From the NCBI GenBank assembly GCA_947447845.1, contig CANFNO010000030.1:1-12455 (forward strand): a stretch of 12,455 bases of DNA, read 5' to 3'. The stretch is from Burkholderiales bacterium. GTDB taxonomy: Bacteria; Pseudomonadota; Gammaproteobacteria; Burkholderiales; Burkholderiaceae. Positions 7,141 to 12,455 of this stretch are shown in pieces. Within the stretch, counting starts at the first letter, position 1. The number at the start of each line of letters is the position of its first letter. The notes under the pieces are model-generated. The model made no database searches, had not been told where the DNA came from, and saw nothing but the letters and a program-made list of their open reading frames with translations. Made by a program: the position numbers and the translations under genes.

Positions 7141-7895
7141 TACATTTTGAAGTGCTCGCCCAGGTACACGCGTCGTACCTCAGCGTTGTTAACGATCTCG
7201 GAGGGCGTGCCTTCGGCCAGCACACGGCCATCGCTGATGATGTAGGCGTGATCGCAAATGCCCAGCGTTTCGCGCACGTTGTGGTCGGTAATCAGCACGC
7301 CAATACCGCGCGCCTTGAGGAAATTGATAATGCGCTGAATCTCGATGACGGCGATCGGGTCAATGCCGGCAAAAGGTTCATCCAACAGGATAAAACGTGG
7401 CCGGGTGGCCAAAGCGCGGGCAATCTCCACGCGTCTGCGCTCGCCACCTGACAAGGACAAGGCCGGCGACTCGCGCAAATGCTCGACGCGAAGTTCCTGC
7501 AGCAAATTGGTCAGGCGCGACTCAATCTCAGCCGACTTCAGCGGAGCACCGTTCTCATCGCGCTGCAACTCCAGCACCGCGCGCACGTTGTCCTCTACGT
7601 TGAGCTTGCGAAAAATGGACGCCTCTTGCGGCAAATAGCCCAACCCCAGGCGCGCGCGGCGGTGGATCGGCATGTGCTCGATCGAGTTGCCGTCGATTGC
7701 AATGTCACCGCCGCTGGCACGCACCAGCCCGACGATGATGTAGAAAGAAGTTGTTTTACCCGCGCCATTGGGGCCGAGCAAGCCCACCACCTCGCCCGTG
7801 CGCACGGTGAGCGACACATCTTTGACTACCTGGCGTTTGCCGTAGGACTTTTGCAGGTGCTGCGCCGTCAGACTACCCGCTGGAAATTCATTCAC
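7140..7895 (-). CDS. lptB: Lipopolysaccharide export ABC transporter ATPase LptB
   Basis: This encodes 251 residues, close to the usual 240-260. It is the cytoplasmic ATPase that with LptF and LptG extracts LPS from the inner membrane and drives it across the LptC-LptA-LptD bridge. All ABC motifs are present: Walker [10 protein letters not shown] (41-49), Q-loop Q90, signature LSGGE (148-152), Walker B RFILLDE with catalytic E173, and H-loop H205. The start is a GTG at 7895 that overlaps the lptA stop in a GTGA, so translation is likely coupled. A G-run about nine bases upstream is the only Shine-Dalgarno-like element. An ATG four bases further in is out of frame. The stop lies directly against the tandem 87-bp repeat. 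Confidence 0.96.
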   Translation of the reverse strand: MNEFPAGSLTAQHLQKSYGKRQVVKDVSLTVRTGEVVGLLGPNGAGKTTSFYIIVGLVRASGGDIAIDGNSIEHMPIHRRARLGLGYLPQEASIFRKLNVEDNVRAVLELQRDENGAPLKSAEIESRLTNLLQELRVEHLRESPALSLSGGERRRVEIARALATRPRFILLDEPFAGIDPIAVIEIQRIINFLKARGIGVLITDHNVRETLGICDHAYIISDGRVLAEGTPSEIVNNAEVRRVYLGEHFKM

Positions 7896-8533
7896 TTGGG
7901 AGTGCCCCCCAGTGTGGACGAAGGCTTCAGCTTGGTCGCATCGGCAGGCGCTGCGCTGGCAGACGCTTCGGGCTTGGGCGTGAGCATGACGCGCACGCGC
8001 CCGGCGCTGCCCAGGGCTCCGGTAGGCCCGTTTTTGGCCACGCCGTCCACGGTGAACAGGTCGGTCAGATTTTCATAAACGATATTGCCGCCAGTGATTT
8101 CGTCGGCAATGGTGCTGCCACGCAGGCGCCGCAACTGGGCTTTGCGGCTAAAAACCACGGTGTCGGCCTTGCCGTCATAGGTGATAGTTTCGCCCTCGCC
8201 TTCGATGTATTCATCCAGCGCTTCACGTTTTTGTCGATAGAAGGCCAGTTTGTCGGCGGAGCCCGTGGCCAGGCCGAACTGGTAGCCGTCCGGGTCTTGG
8301 CGAACTTCCAGTCGATCGCCACGAATCACAATCGTGCCCTTGGTCAAAACCACCCGACCGGTGAACACACTGACCTGCTTGAGGTCGTCGTAGCGCAGTG
8401 AATCAGCCTCGATATTCATGGGCTTGTTGCGATCGGCTTTTTCTGCCCAAGCCGTCCCCCAAAAACACAGGCCTGCTGCGGTCACTAACGGGATTAGGAT
8501 TTTGATTTTCATAAAGGCACGAAACTTGCTCAT
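7892..8533 (-). CDS. lptA: LPS transport periplasmic protein LptA
   Basis: This encodes 213 residues if read from the ATG at 8533, or 206 from the ATG at 8512. A signal peptide with hydrophobic core [19 protein letters not shown] ends before EKADRNKP. The OstA/LptA jellyroll domain follows ([33 protein letters not shown], then [20 protein letters not shown]), and a low-complexity Ala/Pro/Ser tail ends the protein. LptA forms the periplasmic filament that carries LPS between LptC and LptD. Neither start has a good Shine-Dalgarno site. The signal peptide works from both; the shorter form looks more classical, and a possible -10 (TACAAT, 8548-8553) would leave a very short leader for the longer form. 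lptB overlaps by 4 bp. The usual upstream partner lptC is not adjacent; a DHH phosphoesterase gene is found there instead. Confidence 0.93.
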   Translation of the reverse strand: MSKFRAFMKIKILIPLVTAAGLCFWGTAWAEKADRNKPMNIEADSLRYDDLKQVSVFTGRVVLTKGTIVIRGDRLEVRQDPDGYQFGLATGSADKLAFYRQKREALDEYIEGEGETITYDGKADTVVFSRKAQLRRLRGSTIADEITGGNIVYENLTDLFTVDGVAKNGPTGALGSAGRVRVMLTPKPEASASAAPADATKLKPSSTLGGTPK

Positions 8534-8626
8534 AAAGCGCTTAGCCCATTGTAGCTAGCGCATGGCATGTTTTATGCCTTACAAAAAATTCAGCGCCTCA
8601 AGTACCGGGAATAAATTCCCTAAAGA
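8534..8626 (-). promoter_or_regulatory. DHH gene-lptA spacer with two inverted repeats and a weak promoter candidate
   Basis: The 93-bp gap is AT-rich relative to its surroundings. It contains two short perfect inverted repeats: GGGAAT-AA-ATTCCC (8607-8620) and GGCAT-N5-ATGCC (8564-8578). On the minus strand TACAAT (8548-8553) matches the sigma-70 -10 at five of six positions, but no good -35 lies 16-18 bases upstream. GGTACTT (8600-8606) is one base off the sigma-E -35 element, with a poor match where its -10 should be. A promoter for lptA-lptB-rpoN here is plausible but not proven. No hairpin directly followed by a T-run was seen to terminate the DHH gene. Confidence 0.35.
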
Positions 8627-9556
8627 TCACTTCACCGTGTTAATTCTGGCCACCAACGCACTCAACACCGCGTCGGCATGCTCATTGGCGATCTGGCAGG
8701 TGCCGGCATTTTCGTGGCCACCGCCACCGTGGACCAGCATCAGTGCGCCAATATTGACATTCGATGAGCGATTGGTAATCGATTTGCCCACGGCCAGAAC
8801 CGTGTTTTGTTTTTGCACACCCCACAACACGTGGATGGAGATATTGGTTTCGGGAAACAGTGCGTAAACCATGAAGCGGTTGACGGCAAAAATGGTCTCT
8901 TCCTGGCGCAAATCAATAACCGCTACGTTCTGGTGAACCTTGGTGCAATGCTGAAGTTGAGCCTTGGCCTTGACCGCGTGCTCCATGTAAAGATCAACAC
9001 GCTCCATGACGTCGGGCAACTTCAAAATGTCATCGATGCCATGGGTTGCGCAGTAGTCGATCAGATCCATCATTAACTGGTAGTTGCTGACTCGGAAATC
9101 CCGAAATCGCCCAAGGCCCGTGCGCGAATCCATCAGGTAGTTCAACAACACCCAACCATGCGGGTCCAGGATTTCTTCACGGCTAAATTGCGCAGAGTCG
9201 CCCTTGTCAACCGCCTCCATCATTTCGTTGAAACGGTCGCCGAAACGGGTGCTGCCGCCGTAATGGTCAAACACCACGCGGGCGGCAGAGGGCGCGTCCG
9301 GGTGAATGATGTGGTTGGTCAGCACCGCATTGCGCATGGTCTCGGAGGAGTGGTGATCAAAGGACAGATGCACACCTGGCACGTAGGGCAGGTTGGTAGT
9401 GATATCGCGGTCAGTGACCTCGATTTTTCCGTCCTGCATGTCCTTGGGGTGGACGAACTTGATGTCATCGATCAAATCCATCTGCTTGAGCAACACCGCG
9501 CAGACCAGACCGTCGAAATCGCTCCGGGTGATGAGCCTGAATTTGGAATCTGACAT
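8627..9556 (-). CDS. DHH/DHHA1-family phosphoesterase (exopolyphosphatase-like)
   Basis: This encodes 309 residues. The N-terminal DHH domain has the metal-binding motifs RSDFDG (D13, D15) and FDHHSSE (D67-H68-H69). The C-terminal DHHA1 substrate-binding domain carries HGGGGHENAG (276-285). Overall length and order fit the DHH subfamily that contains oligoribonuclease/pAp phosphatase (NrnA), cyclic-dinucleotide phosphodiesterases and proteins labelled exopolyphosphatase, all Mn-dependent phosphodiester or phosphoanhydride hydrolases. The substrate cannot be chosen from sequence alone. The first motif reads DFD rather than the commoner DHD. The ATG at 9556 is chosen because the domain begins at once; an in-frame TTG at 9586 lies inside the upstream dyad and is unlikely. 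The gene has a plausible promoter of its own at 9589-9618, is 85 bp from dsbA, and sits between the argS-SPOR-dsbA and lptA-lptB-rpoN groups. Confidence 0.87.
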   Translation of the reverse strand: MSDSKFRLITRSDFDGLVCAVLLKQMDLIDDIKFVHPKDMQDGKIEVTDRDITTNLPYVPGVHLSFDHHSSETMRNAVLTNHIIHPDAPSAARVVFDHYGGSTRFGDRFNEMMEAVDKGDSAQFSREEILDPHGWVLLNYLMDSRTGLGRFRDFRVSNYQLMMDLIDYCATHGIDDILKLPDVMERVDLYMEHAVKAKAQLQHCTKVHQNVAVIDLRQEETIFAVNRFMVYALFPETNISIHVLWGVQKQNTVLAVGKSITNRSSNVNIGALMLVHGGGGHENAGTCQIANEHADAVLSALVARINTVK

Positions 9557-9569
9557 GGCGTGTCCCGCT

Positions 9570-9592
9570 GAATGATTATGTTGCAATCATTC
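9570..9592. promoter_or_regulatory. 23-bp dyad overlapping the DHH-gene promoter (possible operator)
   Basis: GAATGATT (9570-9577) and AATCATTC (9585-9592) are perfect 8-bp inverted arms around a 7-base spacer. On the minus strand the dyad covers the end of the proposed -10 and the expected transcription start, 14 bases before the DHH-gene ATG. This is where a repressor commonly binds. It is AT-rich and not followed by a T-run, so it is not a standard terminator. The binding protein is unknown. Confidence 0.45.
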
Positions 9593-9618
9593 TAGACGGG
9601 AGTCGCACCCCATGTCAC
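9589..9618 (-). promoter_or_regulatory. Candidate sigma-70 promoter of the DHH phosphoesterase gene
   Basis: On the minus strand GTGACA (9613-9618) matches the -35 TTGACA at five of six positions. It is followed after 18 bases by TAGAAT (9589-9594), which matches the -10 TATAAT at five of six. The predicted start would lie near 9582, giving a leader of about 25 bases to the ATG at 9556. The -35 is itself one arm of a second inverted repeat, TGTCAC-N12-GTGACA (9613-9636). Confidence 0.5.
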
Positions 9619-9641
9619 TCAAACGCACATGTGACAGGCGA

Positions 9642-10292
9642 CTATTTGCCGCTGCGAATTCCGGCAGCCAGGGCCTCCACCACCTTGAGCGCCTTGTCCA
9701 TGCCCTTGGCCAGGGTGCCGTCCACGTAGAAGCGTCCTGCCACACCGAGTGCCGGCACACCTTCCACCTTGTAAGCGTTTTGCAGTTGCGATGCTTTAGT
9801 CGACTTGGTGGCGACTGAGAAGGAGTTGTACTGTTCGCTGAACTTGGCCTTGTCCACGCCTTGCTTGACCACCCAATCGGTAATGCCCGCAGCTTTGGAC
9901 AGATCGAGCTTCTCACCGTGAATGGCGGCAAACACTTTGGCATGCAACTGTTCCACCAGGCCCATGGCTTCGAGCGCAAAGTACAAGCGCTGCTGAGGCA
10001 CAAAATCATCGCGGAAGGCAACCGGCGCACGGCGAAAAGAAATGTCCTTGGGCAGTGCCTTGATCCATCCGGCAAGCAGCGGCTCAAAGGCATTGCAGTG
10101 CGGGCAGTTGTACCAAAAGAACTCCACCACCTCGATCTTGCCCGCAGGTGCTTCCACCGGTGCGCGCGGTTCTACGAGGTTGTAGTCAGTGCCTGCCTCA
10201 GGCTTTGCCGTATCGGCTTCTGCAAATTTGGGCCAGATCGCGCCAGCAGCAGCGCCAGCAGTTGCCAACATAGAAAAATCACGACGTTTCAT
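9642..10292 (-). CDS. dsbA: Thiol:disulfide interchange protein DsbA
   Basis: This encodes 216 residues, the normal size for DsbA. After an N-terminal export signal comes a thioredoxin fold with the DsbA-type active site FFWYNCPHCNAFEP (C63 and C66), a helical insertion, and the cis-proline loop EGVPALGV (V179-P180). It introduces disulfides into proteins in the periplasm and is reoxidised by DsbB. The signal begins MKRRDFSM and is followed by an Ala/Gly-rich stretch. It resembles a twin-arginine signal more than the SRP/Sec signal of E. coli DsbA. The ATG at 10292 has GGAG four bases upstream. It lies 47 bp after the SPOR-domain gene, in an argS-SPOR-dsbA cluster that I recall as common in Burkholderiales. 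Confidence 0.95.
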   Translation of the reverse strand: MKRRDFSMLATAGAAAGAIWPKFAEADTAKPEAGTDYNLVEPRAPVEAPAGKIEVVEFFWYNCPHCNAFEPLLAGWIKALPKDISFRRAPVAFRDDFVPQQRLYFALEAMGLVEQLHAKVFAAIHGEKLDLSKAAGITDWVVKQGVDKAKFSEQYNSFSVATKSTKASQLQNAYKVEGVPALGVAGRFYVDGTLAKGMDKALKVVEALAAGIRSGK

Positions 10293-10339
10293 AACACTCC
10301 ATTCAGTTCACTATTGCGTTTTCGCTAATGCATTCAAAC

Positions 10340-11005
10340 TCAGCGCTGTACCCGTACCAGCGCAGTTTCCAAGCCGGACTTGTCCAACTTTTCTTTGGTC
10401 TTTTCGCCTTCTTCTTTTTTGTCAAACGGCCCCACGCGCACCCGGTACACCGTGCGCCCGGATTGATCGCGCTCCGAAATCTTGGACTCAACGCCACTCA
10501 AGGACAACTTGGCACGCTGGCTCTCGGCATCTTCGGCAGTGCGATACGCGCCGACCTGCACCCAATACACGAAGGCATCACCCTCGGATGCAGCAGCCTT
10601 GGCCTTAGCCAAATCGCCAAGCGGGTCGGCGGACGCCGCGGCCTTGGTGTCAGGCTTCTTCGCCTCACTTGTTTTGGCTTCCGGAGCCTTGGCTTCGGGT
10701 TTAACAGGAGTTGGCGCTGGGGTGGCTGCGGGAGCAACTGGCGCTGCGGCAGGGGCCGTGACAAGTCCTGACGCCGCAGCCTGCGGCGGTTTGGCCGGGT
10801 TCTTGCCATACAGGGGCGCGTTGGGATCCCAGTCTTTGTTCTTCTTGGCCTCTTCTGCATCCTGGTCGGCGCTGCGGGTTTGACCCTTGTTTAAAAAGGG
10901 CACCGGCACCTTGGTCACATACACAGCCACTGCCAAAGCTGCCGCCAGACCGACCACCACGCCAATAATGAACCCCAAAAAGGTTCCCCCACGCTGTTGC
11001 TTCAT
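10340..11005 (-). CDS. SPOR-domain, FtsN-like single-pass membrane protein
   Basis: This encodes 221 residues. A short basic N-terminus (MKQQRGG) is followed by one transmembrane segment (about 9-30, FLGFIIGVVVGLAAALAVAVYV), so the bulk is periplasmic. An Ala/Pro/Lys-rich low-complexity linker occupies roughly 70-135. The last 80 residues are a SPOR domain (FVYWVQVGAY, then YRVRVGPF), which binds peptidoglycan stripped of stem peptides at the division septum. This layout is that of FtsN, the late divisome activator, and an FtsN-like role is likely but not shown; the N-terminal essential motif of FtsN is not clearly recognisable. The ATG at 11005 has only a poorly spaced AAGG ahead of it. It follows argS after 26 bp and probably depends on the argS transcript. 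Confidence 0.9.
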   Translation of the reverse strand: MKQQRGGTFLGFIIGVVVGLAAALAVAVYVTKVPVPFLNKGQTRSADQDAEEAKKNKDWDPNAPLYGKNPAKPPQAAASGLVTAPAAAPVAPAATPAPTPVKPEAKAPEAKTSEAKKPDTKAAASADPLGDLAKAKAAASEGDAFVYWVQVGAYRTAEDAESQRAKLSLSGVESKISERDQSGRTVYRVRVGPFDKKEEGEKTKEKLDKSGLETALVRVQR

Positions 11006-11031
11006 GCCTTGGTTCTCGTTTTTTGAATGAA

Positions 11032-12455
11032 TTACATCTTCTGCGGGGCACTGACGCCCAGCACTGCCAGGCCATTGTGCAACACCTGCGCCGTGGCTGC
11101 CACAAGTGCCAGTCGCGCTAGTTTGACCGCCTCGTCATCTACCAAAATGCGCTCGGCATCGTAATAGCTGTGGTAGCAGGCGGCCAGTTCGCGCAAATAA
11201 AAGGTGACGTCGTGCGGTGCAAAGCCTTGTGCTGCGGCCGTGAGCATTTCCGGATACTTGGCCAGCAGAAGCATCAGGGCTTGGGCCTGCGGGCTGGTCA
11301 GTGCCGACAAGTCCACGCCGGCCAACGTAGCGCGATCACCACCCCAAGCCGCCAGTACCGAGCAGATGCGCGCATGGGCGTACTGCACGTAATAGACCGG
11401 GTTGTCGTTGTTCTTGGCAACGGCCAAGTCGACGTCAAAGGTGTACTCGGTGTCGGGCTTGCGGCTAAGCAGGAAGAAGCGCACGGCGTCCTTGCTGGTC
11501 CATTCGATCAGGTCGCGCAGCGTGACGTAACTGCCAGCACGCTTGGAGATCTTGACCTCTTCGCCGCCCTTGACCACCCGCACCATCGTGTGAAGCACAT
11601 AGTCGGGGTAGCCCTGAGGAATACCCACATTGGCGGCCTGCAGACCGGCGCGTACGCGGGCAATAGTGCCGTGGTGATCCGTTCCCTGGATGTTGACCAC
11701 CTTGGTAAAACCGCGCTCCCACTTGGCAATGTGGTAGGCCACATCCGGCACAAAGTAAGTGAAGCTGCCGTCCTGCTTGCGCATGACTCGGTCCTTGTCG
11801 TCACCGTAGTCGGTGGACTGCAGCCAGAGCGCGCCATCCTTCTCGTAAGTCTTGCCGGCCTCTTGCAGGCGCTTGACTGTGGCATCGACCCGACCGCTGG
11901 TGTATAGGCTGCTTTCCAGGTAGTAGTTATCGAACTTCACCGCAAAAGCCTTCAAGTCCAGATCCTGCTCGTGGCGAAGATAGGCCACGGCGAACTGGCG
12001 CATGCCATCGAGGTCGTTGACATCTCCACTGGCAGTAAAGCTGCGGTCATCGGACTGCACGGTTTTGCCGGCCAGGAAGTCGGCGGCAATGTCGGCAATG
12101 TAGTCGCCGTTGTAGGCCGCGGCGTTTTCACCACTCGGCCATTCAGCGTCGCCCGGCTTGAAGCCCAGTGCACGCAAATGCGTGCTGGATGCCAAGGTAC
12201 CGATCTGGACACCCGCGTCGTTGTAATAGAACTCGCGGTACACATCCCAGCCCTGGGTCTGGAACAGGTTGCAAATGGCATCCCCCAGTGCAGCCTGACG
12301 TCCATGGCCCACATGCAGCGGACCGGTCGGGTTCGCCGACACAAACTCCACCAGCAGGCGTTGGCCGTTGGCGGGTTGCACGCCAAACTGCAGGCCCTGT
12401 CCCAGCACCTCACGCACAATTTCCTGCTTCGCTGCGGGCTTCAAACGGATGTTGA
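11032..12455 (-). CDS. argS: Arginyl-tRNA synthetase, lacking its N-terminus at the window edge
   Basis: The frame is open to the edge of the window and gives 473 residues. About 85-90 N-terminal residues (the additional tRNA-binding domain) are missing, assuming a total near 560. The class I catalytic core is present. The HIGH-type motif is HVGHG in [14 protein letters not shown] (HVGH at 12304-12315), and the KMSKS-equivalent is KISKRAG (KISK at 11542-11553), a variant common in ArgS. The C-terminal DALR-type anticodon-binding helices contain [10 protein letters not shown], and the protein ends ...SAPQKM. It charges tRNA-Arg in the cytoplasm and needs the tRNA for amino-acid activation. The first visible residues [11 protein letters not shown] match the end of the usual GFINIRL element. 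It leads the argS-SPOR-dsbA group. Confidence 0.96.
   Translation of the reverse strand, partial: NIRLKPAAKQEIVREVLGQGLQFGVQPANGQRLLVEFVSANPTGPLHVGHGRQAALGDAICNLFQTQGWDVYREFYYNDAGVQIGTLASSTHLRALGFKPGDAEWPSGENAAAYNGDYIADIAADFLAGKTVQSDDRSFTASGDVNDLDGMRQFAVAYLRHEQDLDLKAFAVKFDNYYLESSLYTSGRVDATVKRLQEAGKTYEKDGALWLQSTDYGDDKDRVMRKQDGSFTYFVPDVAYHIAKWERGFTKVVNIQGTDHHGTIARVRAGLQAANVGIPQGYPDYVLHTMVRVVKGGEEVKISKRAGSYVTLRDLIEWTSKDAVRFFLLSRKPDTEYTFDVDLAVAKNNDNPVYYVQYAHARICSVLAAWGGDRATLAGVDLSALTSPQAQALMLLLAKYPEMLTAAAQGFAPHDVTFYLRELAACYHSYYDAERILVDDEAVKLARLALVAATAQVLHNGLAVLGVSAPQKM

Noticed and set aside
6945..7451. + strand open frame through the tandem repeat, with duplicated peptide
   Set aside because: The duplicated peptide is only the 87-bp repeat translated; the ends lie antisense to rpoN and lptB.
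9613..9636. dsbA terminator at the TGTCAC/GTGACA inverted repeat
   Set aside because: The stem is only 6 bp with a 12-base loop and has no T-run after it on the minus strand, so it does not meet the rho-independent pattern.
11170..11907. 245-residue + strand open frame opposite argS
   Set aside because: It is an antisense shadow; argS is unambiguous.

Overview
The window looks like chromosomal DNA of a betaproteobacterium, most likely a Comamonadaceae member related to Rhodoferax, Polaromonas or Acidovorax. This is inferred from the gene set (lptA-lptB-rpoN and argS-SPOR-dsbA blocks), the protein flavour (RpoN, ArgS, DsbA and RlmL all read as Burkholderiales versions), the fairly high GC content, and an 87-bp intergenic repeat of a type I associate with this family. 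No database search was possible.

Layout. Bases 1-264 hold the 3' end of an outer-membrane beta-barrel gene (+ strand). A bidirectional hairpin terminator (285-315) separates it from a convergent YecA/UPF0149-like gene with a C-terminal SEC-C zinc motif (332-1153, -). A 52-bp divergent gap leads to a membrane-anchored glutamate-synthase-like FMN/Fe-S protein (1206-2855, +), followed by a RibD/DHFR-type reductase (2919-3548, +). From 3543 to the right edge every gene is on the minus strand. Read in transcription order these are argS (5' end outside the window), a SPOR-domain membrane protein, dsbA, a DHH phosphoesterase, lptA, lptB, rpoN, rlmL and a PIN-domain protein.

The minus-strand run has three tight groups. 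The first is argS-SPOR-dsbA, with gaps of 26 and 47 bp. The second is the DHH gene, which has its own plausible sigma-70 promoter overlapped by a dyad. The third is lptA-lptB-rpoN-rlmL-PIN, where lptA/lptB overlap by 4 bp (GTGA), rpoN/rlmL by 4 bp (ATGA) and rlmL/PIN by 1 bp (TGATG). The only spacer in the third group, between lptB and rpoN, is filled almost completely by two tandem copies of an 87-bp palindrome-rich repeat, which leaves rpoN without a visible Shine-Dalgarno sequence.

Functions are mostly housekeeping: lipopolysaccharide transport (LptA, LptB), sigma-54 transcription, 23S rRNA methylation, arginyl-tRNA synthesis, periplasmic disulfide formation and a divisome-type peptidoglycan-binding protein. 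I did not find an obvious new defence or mobile system. The points most worth a second look are the tandem repeat at the rpoN start, lptA standing without lptC beside it, the PIN protein coupled to an rRNA methyltransferase and lacking an adjacent antitoxin, and the dyad over the DHH-gene promoter. No RNA gene, CRISPR array, insertion sequence or origin was seen, and no stretch over 300 bases lacks a gene.
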